Assembly: GCF_002243345.2 (NCBI RefSeq)
Contig: NZ_CP022655.2
Location: 1,390,001-1,454,000, forward strand
DNA from: Paenibacillus sp. RUD330
Lineage (GTDB): Bacteria; Bacillota; Bacilli; Paenibacillales; Paenibacillaceae
Direction: 5' to 3'
Length of the DNA: 64,000 bases
Position numbers and translations under genes: made by a program. Below are positions 40,371-48,414 of the stretch, piece by piece (position 1 is the first letter of the stretch; every line of letters starts with the position of its first letter). The notes beneath the pieces are model-generated. The model was not told the origin of the DNA, did not search any database, and saw nothing but the letters and a program-made list of their open reading frames with translations.

Positions 40371-40574
40371 ATTGTTCAACCCACTCCCATTTCTCTCATT
40401 TATTATCTCTACTTGGGAACATAGTAGATAGTATAAATGACGCATGACGCAAAAGCTGTCGGAATCTGAAGGACAAGTTTGGATAATTTTGGTTGATAAT
40501 TGTCGAAACAGGGACCTTAGGGTCATGGAATTGTCGCTACTTTAAACCTAACGCAGCGGACAACCGGGTCAAAT

Positions 40575-40608
40575 CAAAAAATAAACCCGCCTGCATACAG
40601 GCGGGCTT
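40575..40608 (-). terminator. Terminator after the XRE regulator gene
   Basis: On the minus strand AAGCCCGCCTG pairs with CAGGCGGGTTT around TATG and is followed by ATTTTTT, 21 bases after the stop codon. Confidence 0.93.
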
Positions 40609-40628
40609 CAGCATTTCAGCGGGCATTT

Positions 40629-40997
40629 TCACCTCATGGAGCGTTCGGCGCGGATAAAGGCGATGAATCTCTTCGCTTCTTCAGCGGTCAGCTTGCGGCC
40701 GTCGATGGAAAAGGCGAATTTCTCCAGCATTTCCTGATCGGACAGCTCCAGGCTGGAGACGAATTCTCCAACCCCCGCATCGAGAACACCGGCGGGATTG
40801 TCGGTTCTTCCGACCAGATAGTCGATGGATACATGGTATAAATCCGCAAATTTCGCCAGCGTATCGGTATCCGGCTCCCGCCGGTTTTTTTCATAATGAG
40901 ACAAGGCCGCGCGGGAAATTCCGAGCGTTACAGAGGTCTGTTCCTGAGTCCAGCCTCGTTCTTCTCTTAGTCTCGCGATCCGAGTTCCAATGTCCAT
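40629..40997 (-). CDS. XRE family transcriptional regulator
   Basis: This 122-residue protein has an N-terminal Cro/C1-type helix-turn-helix (residues ~5-60: RIARLREERGWTQEQTSV, ISRAALSHYEKNRREPD, YHVSIDYLVGRTDN) and a short helical C-terminal region ending LTAEEAKRFIAFIRAERSMR. It resembles small SinR/phage-repressor-type proteins. It is transcribed divergently from the exopolysaccharide operon, and the shared 237-base region holds two palindromes, one inside a good plus-strand promoter. That makes it the best candidate repressor of the exopolysaccharide genes. AGGAGG precedes the ATG. Confidence 0.9.
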   Translation of the reverse strand: MDIGTRIARLREERGWTQEQTSVTLGISRAALSHYEKNRREPDTDTLAKFADLYHVSIDYLVGRTDNPAGVLDAGVGEFVSSLELSDQEMLEKFAFSIDGRKLTAEEAKRFIAFIRAERSMR

Positions 40998-41103
40998 TAG
41001 GTACCTCCTAGATCTCTATATAACCCAGTTTAATACGGAAATGAGCGTTATGGATGATTTGCTACGAATAGTCGCATTTTTGAAATCAGGGATGGAAAAT
41101 CGC

Positions 41104-41132
41104 TTGACATGTTACGAATTGTATCGTAAAGT
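41104..41132 (+). promoter_or_regulatory. Promoter with embedded palindrome ahead of the exopolysaccharide operon
   Basis: TTGACA (41104-41109) is followed by a 17-base spacer and TAAAGT (41127-41132). The palindrome TTACGA-N6-TCGTAA at 41112-41129 fills the spacer, an arrangement typical of repression. A half-copy (CTACGAATAGTCGC) lies upstream near 41062. The same layout and a near-identical spacer end recur at 60197-60225. Confidence 0.65.
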
Positions 41133-41145
41133 TGGAGATGTTAAA

Positions 41146-41160
41146 GATACATTCTGTATC
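41146..41160. promoter_or_regulatory. Palindrome GATACA-N3-TGTATC between the XRE gene and the exopolysaccharide operon
   Basis: A perfect 6-bp inverted repeat with a 3-base centre lies 14 bases downstream of the -10 box and so near the transcription start. The same arms and spacing occur at 60204-60218 and 61038-61052. It probably binds a dimeric regulator; the adjacent XRE protein is the first candidate. Confidence 0.6.
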
Positions 41161-41234
41161 ATATATATGCCATGATTCCCGAATCAAATCCCCTTTATTC
41201 ATGCTGGCCAGCAGCATTTTGTCGGAGGTGAAGG

Positions 41235-41654
41235 ATGGTCGTCCGTCGTAATTTGGAGCCCGGATCTGACATATTAAGTCAGGCGCGCATGGGCCGCAAG
41301 CTTCTTGGGGATATCCGCATCTCCGAAGTTCGGGGAAGGGCGGTTCAATCCCGATCGCGCAAAGTCTTGTTACATACTATGAGCCCGGATCGGATGGAAT
41401 TCTCCACCACGCTGCTGTTCCCCGTCCAGAACGGTTACCGGCTCACCCTCACCCTCATGCTCAACCGGCAAATGTACCTCATCACCGGCACGGTTGGATC
41501 CAGAGCCAAGTCCGGCAATCTGTATCATTACGAGCTGGACATTACCGGCCGATCCGTCAGCCGTCTCGAATGGATCCGCGGATTGAATGATTGGCTGCTG
41601 CGCGGCCAGCCGGCCCGGCATCCTTATAAAGTCCACTATATTTATCGGAAGTGA
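41235..41654 (+). CDS. PilZ-like domain protein at the head of the exopolysaccharide operon
   Basis: This 139-residue soluble protein is preceded by GGAGGTG. The central region (RSRKVLLHTMSPDRMEFST, then LTLTLMLNRQMYLITGTVGS) has the beta-strand pattern of PilZ domains, though the c-di-GMP-binding RxxxR motif is only loosely present (RGRAVQSRSR). It is the first gene downstream of the operon promoter and lies 30 bases before the chain-length determinant gene. If PilZ-like, it would tie polysaccharide output to c-di-GMP. The family assignment is tentative; that it is a gene is clear. Confidence 0.75.
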   Translation: MVVRRNLEPGSDILSQARMGRKLLGDIRISEVRGRAVQSRSRKVLLHTMSPDRMEFSTTLLFPVQNGYRLTLTLMLNRQMYLITGTVGSRAKSGNLYHYELDITGRSVSRLEWIRGLNDWLLRGQPARHPYKVHYIYRK

Positions 41655-41684
41655 ACCATTTCTATATGACGGAGGCTCGACAAC

Positions 41685-42437
41685 GTGGAACTTAAAGAAT
41701 ACTTGACAATCATGGGCAAGCGCAAGTGGCTGATCACCGCCATCGTCCTCGTCGCCTGCCTGGCGACAGGATTCAAAAGCTTCTTCTATACAACTCCAGT
41801 CTATTCCGCATCCGCCAAGCTGATCGTCAATCAGGCATTCGAATACCAGGGAATGTCGATGCTGGATCTCAGCACGATGCAGACCAATATCACCGTCATC
41901 AACTCCTACAAGGAAATCATTCAGTCTGCGGCCATACTCGACAAAGTCGTGGAGAAGTACCCCGATCTCAAGATGTCGGCAGATGAACTGAGAGGCGGGC
42001 TTGGCGTAGGCTCCTCGGCAGAATCGCAAGTCATGGATCTTTCCTTCACCGGCACTTCCTATCCTCAGGCGGCCAAGGCCGTCAACGCCATCGCCCAAAC
42101 CTTCAAAGAAACGAATCCTTCCATCATGAAAGTCGACAACGTGAACATTCTCAACAAGGCCAATCCGGATGCGGCGGCCATGAGCATCAACACCAGTCCC
42201 ATCGTGCTGATCTTCATCAGCTTCGTCGTCTCGTTCATGCTGTCGGTCGGACTTGTCTTCCTGATCCATTACCTGGACGACACGATCAAGACGGAGAAGG
42301 ATGTAGAGACTCAGCTCGAGCTGCCGATGCTGACCCAGATTACGAAGATCGACAAGTACGGCTCGAAGTCCCGCAAGCCGTCTTCATCCAAGCCAAGTCC
42401 GGTCAAGGAGGGCTCCTATGCCACGCTCAACCAGTGA
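41685..42437 (+). CDS. Polysaccharide co-polymerase / tyrosine kinase modulator (CapA, YveK, EpsA type)
   Basis: This 250-residue protein starts at GTG 41685 after GGAGG. It has membrane segments at residues ~18-38 and ~178-200 flanking an extracellular Wzz domain (YSASAKLIVNQ, SYPQAAKAVNAIAQTFKETN). The cytoplasmic C-terminus activates the separate tyrosine kinase encoded by the next gene, whose start lies inside the last 20 bases of this one. It controls chain length and export of the exopolysaccharide. Confidence 0.93.
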   Translation: MELKEYLTIMGKRKWLITAIVLVACLATGFKSFFYTTPVYSASAKLIVNQAFEYQGMSMLDLSTMQTNITVINSYKEIIQSAAILDKVVEKYPDLKMSADELRGGLGVGSSAESQVMDLSFTGTSYPQAAKAVNAIAQTFKETNPSIMKVDNVNILNKANPDAAAMSINTSPIVLIFISFVVSFMLSVGLVFLIHYLDDTIKTEKDVETQLELPMLTQITKIDKYGSKSRKPSSSKPSPVKEGSYATLNQ

Positions 42438-43113
42438 ATCCAGCCTCATCACCTATTACGAGCCGAAATCTCCGATCTCGGAAGCCTACCGCACCTTGCG
42501 CACGAACATTCAATTCTCTTCCTTCGATGAACCGATCAAGGTCATCATGGTCGCTTCGGCCAATCCCGGCGAGGGCAAGAGCACGACGGCTTCCAACCTC
42601 GCGGTCACTTATGCCCAAGAAGGCAAAAAAACGCTGCTGATCGATGCCGATCTTCGCAAGCCATCGGTGTTCCAGGTATTCTCGGTATCCAACCGGGTCG
42701 GATTGTCGACGGTCGTGTCCGGCCAATGCCGCTGGGCCGATGCGATCCAGGACACCCATGTCGAGCAGCTCGATGTGCTGCCATCCGGACCGATCCCTCC
42801 CAACCCATCCGAGCTGCTGGCCTCCCATAGCATGAAGTCTCTCCTGCAGGAGCTGCAGGCTCAATACGACGTCATCATCTTTGATACGCCGCCCGTGCTC
42901 GCAGTGACGGATTCGCTAATTATCTCCTCTCTCTGCCAAGGCGTCATCCTCGTCGTCCAAGCCGGCAAGGTCAAGAGCGAGCTTGTCCGCAAAGCCAAAA
43001 GCAACCTGGAGCATGTGCAGGCCCGGATTCTCGGTGTCGTCCTCAACAACATGAAGAGCCGGAAGGGCGACAAGTACACCTATTACTACTACGGAACCAA
43101 AGAAGCAAAGTAA
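42418..43113 (+). CDS. Bacterial tyrosine kinase (CapB, EpsB, CpsD type)
   Basis: This 231-residue cytoplasmic BY-kinase has Walker A NPGEGKSTTASN near residue 47, Walker A' LLIDADLRKPS and Walker B VIIFDTPPV. The C-terminal tail DKYTYYYYG is the tyrosine cluster that is autophosphorylated. It works with the overlapping upstream membrane modulator to pace polysaccharide assembly and may phosphorylate the downstream Ugd or sugar transferase. GGAGGG precedes the ATG inside the upstream gene. Confidence 0.94.
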   Translation: MPRSTSESSLITYYEPKSPISEAYRTLRTNIQFSSFDEPIKVIMVASANPGEGKSTTASNLAVTYAQEGKKTLLIDADLRKPSVFQVFSVSNRVGLSTVVSGQCRWADAIQDTHVEQLDVLPSGPIPPNPSELLASHSMKSLLQELQAQYDVIIFDTPPVLAVTDSLIISSLCQGVILVVQAGKVKSELVRKAKSNLEHVQARILGVVLNNMKSRKGDKYTYYYYGTKEAK

Positions 43114-43138
43114 CGCGGATTCCTTCCAATTCCAAATT

Positions 43139-43257
43139 TCAGGTAAGGCCTGCTGCACCTTTATCACTGCAGGCACTCGGCCGTGCTGTGGGCTCATGAG
43201 TGGGCCTTAGACGTGAATCGTCGATGGTACGGTGTGAGGAGGGGTTTAATGCCCCGG
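43139..43257 (+). ncRNA. Candidate EAR (eps-associated) antitermination RNA
   Basis: This non-coding segment lies between the tyrosine kinase gene and galU, the place in Bacillales exopolysaccharide operons where EAR elements (processive antiterminators) occur. It can form several compact stems: CCTGCTGCA with TGCAGG, GGCTCATGAGTGGGCC, and a GGGG...CCCC hairpin following GGTGTGAGGAG. A true intrinsic terminator follows at once, which the operon would have to read through. Identification rests on position and remembered motif fragments, not on a covariance search. Confidence 0.6.
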
Positions 43258-43277
43258 TTTTACAAACTAAATGGCAG

Positions 43278-43327
43278 AAAAACGGGTTATGTTTCCGCTT
43301 ACAACGAGAACATGACCCGTTTTTTTG
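43278..43327 (+). terminator. Intrinsic terminator inside the exopolysaccharide operon
   Basis: AAAACGGGT with ATGTT pairs with AACAT and ACCCGTTTT, followed by TTTT. It lies between the kinase gene and galU, 63 bases before the galU start, and would cut the operon unless antitermination occurs. Confidence 0.85.
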
Positions 43328-43389
43328 GCATTTTCCCAAGGATAGGACTAGAAGAGCCAGAGAGAAAAAGGATAAGGATAGGTGACGGT

Positions 43390-44289
43390 ATGAAAAAAGT
43401 TCGAAAAGCGATTATTCCGGCTGCGGGTCTGGGAACCCGGTTCCTGCCCGCGACCAAGGCGATGCCGAAGGAAATGCTGCCGATCGTCGACAAGCCGACC
43501 ATCCAGTACATTGTGGAGGAGGCGGTTCAATCCGGCATCGAAGACATCATCATCGTCACGGGCAAGGGCAAGAGAGCGATAGAAGACCACTTCGATATCG
43601 CCTTCGAGCTGGAGCACAGCTTGATGGAGAAGGGCAAGCTCGGCCTGCTCAGCGAGGTGCAGAAATCTTCCAACGTGGATATCCATTACATAAGGCAAAA
43701 AGAAGCGAAGGGACTCGGCCATGCGGTCTGGTGCGCGCGCAACTTCATCGGCAACGAGCCGTTCGCCGTCCTGCTCGGCGATGACATCGTACAGGGTGAG
43801 GTTCCCTGCACGAGACAGCTGATGCAGCAATACGAAGAAACAGGCCGTTCCGTCATCGGCGTGCAGACAGTGGGCATCGACCAGACGGACCGGTACGGCA
43901 TCGTGGATCCGCTCGAAACGATGGGCCGCCTCGTTCAAGTCAAGAGATTCGTGGAGAAGCCTGCCAAGGGGCAAGCGCCTTCCAATCTGGCTATCATGGG
44001 CCGGTATGTATTTACACCTGAAATCTTCGATTATCTTGGCGAACACAACATCGGAGCCGGCGGAGAGATCCAGCTGACCGATGCGATCCAGAAGCTGAAC
44101 GAGTCTCAAGGCGTATATGCCTTCGATTTTGACGGGAAACGGTATGACGTCGGAGAGAAGCTCGGGTTTATCCTGACGACGATCGATTTCGCGCTGCGCA
44201 ATGATGAGCTGAAGCATCCGCTGCTGACCGCCCTTGAAGAGCTCATTGAAGAGTACTCCAATAAAACCAATCCAATCAAGCTGGGGTGA
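43390..44289 (+). CDS. galU: UTP-glucose-1-phosphate uridylyltransferase
   Basis: This 299-residue cytoplasmic enzyme makes UDP-glucose. The start at ATG 43390 begins [20 protein letters not shown], matching family N-termini; upstream in-frame sequence belongs to the EAR/terminator region. The nucleotide-binding motif [19 protein letters not shown] and the sugar-site segment [19 protein letters not shown] are visible. UDP-glucose feeds Ugd at the end of this operon and the UgtP-like enzyme. A weak AGGTGACGG lies before the start. Confidence 0.96.
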   Translation: MKKVRKAIIPAAGLGTRFLPATKAMPKEMLPIVDKPTIQYIVEEAVQSGIEDIIIVTGKGKRAIEDHFDIAFELEHSLMEKGKLGLLSEVQKSSNVDIHYIRQKEAKGLGHAVWCARNFIGNEPFAVLLGDDIVQGEVPCTRQLMQQYEETGRSVIGVQTVGIDQTDRYGIVDPLETMGRLVQVKRFVEKPAKGQAPSNLAIMGRYVFTPEIFDYLGEHNIGAGGEIQLTDAIQKLNESQGVYAFDFDGKRYDVGEKLGFILTTIDFALRNDELKHPLLTALEELIEEYSNKTNPIKLG

Positions 44290-44295
44290 TCGAAG

Positions 44296-44994
44296 ATGAG
44301 TTTGAACCCGAACCGCAAGGAAGCGGAAGCTGTCTTGGAATCGAGTGCCTACTACTCCTCCTACGCAGCGGAAAACAAAAGGAATTTGACGGGTTATCTG
44401 ATGATGAAGCGTGCGATGGACATCGTGGCCGCTTCGATTGGCTTGATCTTCCTGACTCCGGTCTTTCTTCTGCTCGCCATCGCGATCAAGATCGAGGATC
44501 CCAAGGGGCCGGTATTCTTCTCCCAGAAGCGGGTCGGCAAGGGAGAGCGGCCATTCCATATGTATAAATTCCGTTCGATGGTATCCAATGCGGAGGAACT
44601 GCTGGTTGATCTGCTGGAGAAGAACGAAATTCAAGGCGCCATGTTCAAGATGAAGGATGATCCGCGAATTACGAGAATCGGCAGATTCATCCGGAAGACC
44701 AGCATCGATGAACTTCCGCAATTGTGGAATGTCGTGCGCGGGGATATGTCGCTCGTAGGGCCGCGGCCGCCTCTTCCAAGGGAAGTTGCCGAGTATACGG
44801 CTTATGACAAGCAGCGGCTGAAGGTCACGCCTGGCTGCACAGGGCTGTGGCAGGTGAGCGGACGGAACCAGCTGAGCTTTAAAGAGATGGTGGAACTGGA
44901 TATTCGGTACATACAGGAAAGAAGCAGCAAATTTGATATACAAATTCTCTTGCGTACAGTAAGGTTGCTTTTTGGTTCAAAGGATGCTTATTGA
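44296..44994 (+). CDS. Undecaprenyl-phosphate sugar phosphotransferase (initiating bacterial sugar transferase)
   Basis: This 232-residue enzyme transfers a sugar-1-phosphate to undecaprenyl phosphate to start the repeat unit. One membrane helix at residues ~43-65 precedes the conserved cytoplasmic part: KRVGKGERPFHMYKFRSM, KDDPRITRIGRFIRKTSIDE with the catalytic Asp-Glu, and LSLVGPRPPLPREV. It lacks the four extra N-terminal helices of WbaP-type enzymes, so it is the short monotopic type. It lies 6 bases downstream of galU and just before the AT-rich glycosyltransferase block. Confidence 0.94.
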   Translation: MSLNPNRKEAEAVLESSAYYSSYAAENKRNLTGYLMMKRAMDIVAASIGLIFLTPVFLLLAIAIKIEDPKGPVFFSQKRVGKGERPFHMYKFRSMVSNAEELLVDLLEKNEIQGAMFKMKDDPRITRIGRFIRKTSIDELPQLWNVVRGDMSLVGPRPPLPREVAEYTAYDKQRLKVTPGCTGLWQVSGRNQLSFKEMVELDIRYIQERSSKFDIQILLRTVRLLFGSKDAY

Positions 44995-45009
44995 GGTAGG
45001 TGGAAACCA

Positions 45010-46293
45010 ATGTTGTCTGAAAAATCAACATATAGAAGAATATCAACATTTCTAAGTGTTATCGTCATTCTATTCTTAACAAATTTCCCTAATATAAAAG
45101 TGCTTAAATTTCAATATGGAGAGCTATCCGTAAATAGAACACTTGTAATAATTGTTTTTATAATCCTCATTGCTATGAGTATCATTAAAAGTCGGAGAAT
45201 TAGTATAAAGAGAATTGATATTATCTTTTATTTATTTATACTATTTTCAATGTTAAATTTCTTTTCCATTTCGTGGTTAGCAAATTTAGTTATTATTATT
45301 ATAATACCTTATATTATGGGCTCATATTTGTTTAATGAAGTGAAAACTGAAACCATAAAAAATACAATAATGATATCAGGACTGATTCAATCTTTGTTCA
45401 TATTATACTCAACTTTTATTAATCCATTTCAATTGGACATTTCTGGATTTAAGGAAATTAAAACAAGCTCTAATGGTCTTAATGAAGCTTTATTAGATGG
45501 GCGAGTAAGTGGAAGTATAGGGCATCCCGTAGTATTGGGAGCATTATTGTTGATTTGTCTAGTTTGTGGTTTTTTTAATATCTTAAGACAAGAAAAAATA
45601 GTGTTGAGTTTGTTGAGTTTTATTTTAACAGCTATTTCATTAACCCTTACTTACTCAAGAGGCTCATGGATTTCTGCTGCAATTGTCATTTTAATAATGC
45701 TCTTATTTGTTAAAACAAAAAAAGTGTTTACTAAAGAAGTTACAGCAGCTCTACTGATTTTTATTTTAGTCGTTTCCCCGATAGGAAATGATATTATAAA
45801 TAGGTTTTCTGAGACCTCGTCGTCTGACTTTTCGGTCAGTCATAGATCATACATGGTTAATTGGACCATTGATAATTCTACAAATGATTTAAAAAGTTTT
45901 GTATTTGGATATGGATTTGGTGGATCACTAGATTTATTAGATAAAAATTCCCCTAAAGATGGCTTCCCCGTTATAGATAATGTTTTCTTATCTAATCTAA
46001 TTGATTTTGGATTAGTAGGCTTATTGTTGTTCTTTATACTTCTAGGCTATTCAATAATCATTAATTTTAAAGAAAAGAATAAATGGATTCACTTTGTTTT
46101 AATGGCAATAATTTTTAATGGACTAACATTTGATTTTCTTTACTGGGAGCAAATGGGGATGATTACATTTATGATTTTGGGATTAGCTATGAACGGAAAG
46201 AAAAAAAATTTTTATGAAAAGAAACCTAAAGTGATTTCATATTACGGCCCTAATAATCTTGCAATACTCTTTAAAGGAAGTGAAGTTAAATGA
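45010..46293 (+). CDS. O-antigen ligase-like polysaccharide polymerase (Wzy type)
   Basis: This 427-residue membrane protein has about 10-12 hydrophobic helices. The TYSRGSW motif and the following extracellular loop are typical of Wzy/O-antigen ligase family proteins, which polymerise lipid-linked repeat units outside the membrane. AGGTAGGTGG precedes the ATG. From here to 51000 the DNA is strikingly AT-rich compared with both flanks, as is common for serotype-specific polysaccharide genes acquired by transfer. Confidence 0.85.
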   Translation: MLSEKSTYRRISTFLSVIVILFLTNFPNIKVLKFQYGELSVNRTLVIIVFIILIAMSIIKSRRISIKRIDIIFYLFILFSMLNFFSISWLANLVIIIIIPYIMGSYLFNEVKTETIKNTIMISGLIQSLFILYSTFINPFQLDISGFKEIKTSSNGLNEALLDGRVSGSIGHPVVLGALLLICLVCGFFNILRQEKIVLSLLSFILTAISLTLTYSRGSWISAAIVILIMLLFVKTKKVFTKEVTAALLIFILVVSPIGNDIINRFSETSSSDFSVSHRSYMVNWTIDNSTNDLKSFVFGYGFGGSLDLLDKNSPKDGFPVIDNVFLSNLIDFGLVGLLLFFILLGYSIIINFKEKNKWIHFVLMAIIFNGLTFDFLYWEQMGMITFMILGLAMNGKKKNFYEKKPKVISYYGPNNLAILFKGSEVK

Positions 46294-47459
46294 AAGTGGC
46301 AATCATCCATGATTGGCTTGTAACATATGCGGGGGCAGAAAAAGTTTTAGAACAATTCGTGGAACTTTTTCCGAACTCCGATATATTTAGTACGATTGAT
46401 TTTCTTGGTGAGAATAGAACTTTTATTAAAAATAAAATTGTAACTACCACTTTCATTCAAAAGCTACCATTCTCGAAAAAATATTACCGAAGTTATATAG
46501 GGCTTATGCCTATTGCTATCGAGCAATTAGATCTATCTGGATATGATTTAATCATCTCTAGTTCTTACGCAGTTTCTAAAGGAGTAATTACAGGGCCTGA
46601 TCAACTGCATATCTCATATGTCCATTCGCCTATAAGATACGCATGGGATTTACAACATCAATACTTGAAAGAGTCTGGAAATAATAAAGGATTCAAGTCA
46701 ATTGTTATTAAATATTTGTTGCACAAAATTAGATTATGGGACAATCGCACCTCTAATGGTGTCGATTTTTTTATTTCTAACTCTCGATTTATTTCAAGAA
46801 GAATAAAGAAAGTATATAACCGTGAATCACAAGTTGTATATCCACCAGTTAATGTTGAGGATTTTGAGTTGTGTTTGGAGAAAAGCGATTTTTATCTGAC
46901 AGCTTCCAGAATGGTTCCTTATAAAAGAATGGATTTGATTGCACAGGCTTTTACTGAGATGGCTGATAAAAAGTTAATCATTATTGGTGATGGACCAGAT
47001 TTTAAAAAAATTGCTCGAATTGTTAATGGATATTCCAATATAAAAATGTTGGGTTATCAAAGCTTTGAAATATTACGAGAGCACATGCAAAGAGCTAAAG
47101 CTTTTATTTTTGCAGCAGAAGAAGATTTTGGGATTACTCCAGTTGAAGCACAAGCTTGTGGAACTCCTGTTATTGCATTTGGGAAAGGCGGTTCTACAGA
47201 AACAGTTATTGAATTAGGGAAAAAGAATCCTACTGGAATATTTTTTGATTCTCACGATACAGAATCAATAATCCAAGCAGTGAGGGTTTTTGAAAAGAAT
47301 ATAACAAAATTTAATCCAATTAATTGCAGAGTTAATGCAGAGAGATTCTCTGTCGAGAGATTTAAAGAAGAATTCTACAATATTATTACGAAGGAATATA
47401 AAGAACATCAATTAAATATTAACCCTTCTTTCGAAAAGGATGAAGTGTATGCAAGATAA
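46290..47459 (+). CDS. Glycosyltransferase family 4
   Basis: This 389-residue GT-B enzyme overlaps the polymerase gene by 4 bases (ATGA). The N-terminal IIHDWLVTYAGAEKVL and the C-terminal donor motif EEDFGITPVEAQACGTPVIA, with the EX7E pair, identify the retaining GT4 group. YVHSPIRYAWD is a marker of mannosyl/rhamnosyltransferase-like members. It adds one sugar of the repeat unit on the cytoplasmic face. Acceptor and donor cannot be fixed from the sequence. Confidence 0.9.
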   Translation: MKVAIIHDWLVTYAGAEKVLEQFVELFPNSDIFSTIDFLGENRTFIKNKIVTTTFIQKLPFSKKYYRSYIGLMPIAIEQLDLSGYDLIISSSYAVSKGVITGPDQLHISYVHSPIRYAWDLQHQYLKESGNNKGFKSIVIKYLLHKIRLWDNRTSNGVDFFISNSRFISRRIKKVYNRESQVVYPPVNVEDFELCLEKSDFYLTASRMVPYKRMDLIAQAFTEMADKKLIIIGDGPDFKKIARIVNGYSNIKMLGYQSFEILREHMQRAKAFIFAAEEDFGITPVEAQACGTPVIAFGKGGSTETVIELGKKNPTGIFFDSHDTESIIQAVRVFEKNITKFNPINCRVNAERFSVERFKEEFYNIITKEYKEHQLNINPSFEKDEVYAR

Positions 47460-48393
47460 TGTAGCAATAATTCTGCTTAATTGGAACAGCTTTAAGGATA
47501 CTTATGACTGTGTAGAATCACTTAAAAAGATGATACACTCACAATTTCATATATTTTTAATTGATAATGATTCTATGGATAACTCTTGGAGTTTGCTCAA
47601 TGATGTTTTTACTGCAGATTCAAAAATTACATTAATTAAGTCCCCTGAAAATCTTGGTTTTGCTGGTGGAAACAACATCGGAATTAATGCTGCACTAAAG
47701 ATGGGATATGATTATTTTTGGTTACTTAACGTTGATACTGTCGTAAAGGAAGATGCATTAAGCGAATTACTTTTAGCATTAAAAAAAGACGATAAAATAG
47801 GTATTACTGGTTCGAAAATATTATATTACGGGACTAATAAAATATGGTTTGCCGGAGGTAAGGTAAACCTCTTTACCGGAAAAGTTGGGCATGTTGGAAT
47901 GGGAAGAGAAGATATATATAATCAATTCAACATTGAAAAAGACAGTCAGTATATTACAGGATGTAGTCTATTAGTACAAAGAAAAGTATTAGATACAGTA
48001 GGGTTAATGAAAGAAGACTACTTCTTATATTACGAAGAAACTGATTGGAACATTAGAATTAAAAAAGCAGGTTGGAAAACGGTATATATTCCTAAATCGG
48101 TGGTCTTTCATAAGGTGTCGGCATCATCTGGAGGAGAAAAAAATCCATCACCTTTCATATCATATTACACTGTTAGAAATGCATTTGCTTTAATAAAGAA
48201 TACCCAACCTTCTTATAGAGTTTTTACAGCTTTTTTCTTCTTACTCTTAAAGTTTCTATACAAATTAGTATTAGTTTTTATAAAGAGGCAAAATCGAAAA
48301 AAAGAAAGAGTTTGGTACATATTTAAAGCCTTAAAAGATAGTTTTGAATTCAAAATGGGTAAACATCCGATTTATAATAAGTCAAATTTTTAG
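47449..48393 (+). CDS. Glycosyltransferase family 2 (rhamnosyltransferase-like)
   Basis: This ~314-residue GT-A enzyme starts best at ATG 47449 (AAAAGGA 9 bases upstream); 47440 is an alternative. IILLNWNSFKDTYDCVESL, FLIDNDSMD, NLGFAGGNNIGI and the metal motif in LLNVDTVV mark the GT2 rhamnosyltransferase group, as does DYFLYYEETDWNIRIKKAGW. A basic hydrophobic C-terminus may attach it to the membrane. dTDP-rhamnose from rmlACBD in the same operon is the probable donor, which is inference. Confidence 0.9.
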   Translation: MQDNVAIILLNWNSFKDTYDCVESLKKMIHSQFHIFLIDNDSMDNSWSLLNDVFTADSKITLIKSPENLGFAGGNNIGINAALKMGYDYFWLLNVDTVVKEDALSELLLALKKDDKIGITGSKILYYGTNKIWFAGGKVNLFTGKVGHVGMGREDIYNQFNIEKDSQYITGCSLLVQRKVLDTVGLMKEDYFLYYEETDWNIRIKKAGWKTVYIPKSVVFHKVSASSGGEKNPSPFISYYTVRNAFALIKNTQPSYRVFTAFFFLLLKFLYKLVLVFIKRQNRKKERVWYIFKALKDSFEFKMGKHPIYNKSNF

Positions 48394-48414
48394 TATTAGG
48401 GACGGGTTTATAAA

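Noticed and set aside
43183-43389. Longer N-terminus for galU starting upstream
   Set aside because: The upstream part would cross the candidate EAR RNA and the terminator; family N-termini begin at the ATG at 43390, with MKKVRKAI.
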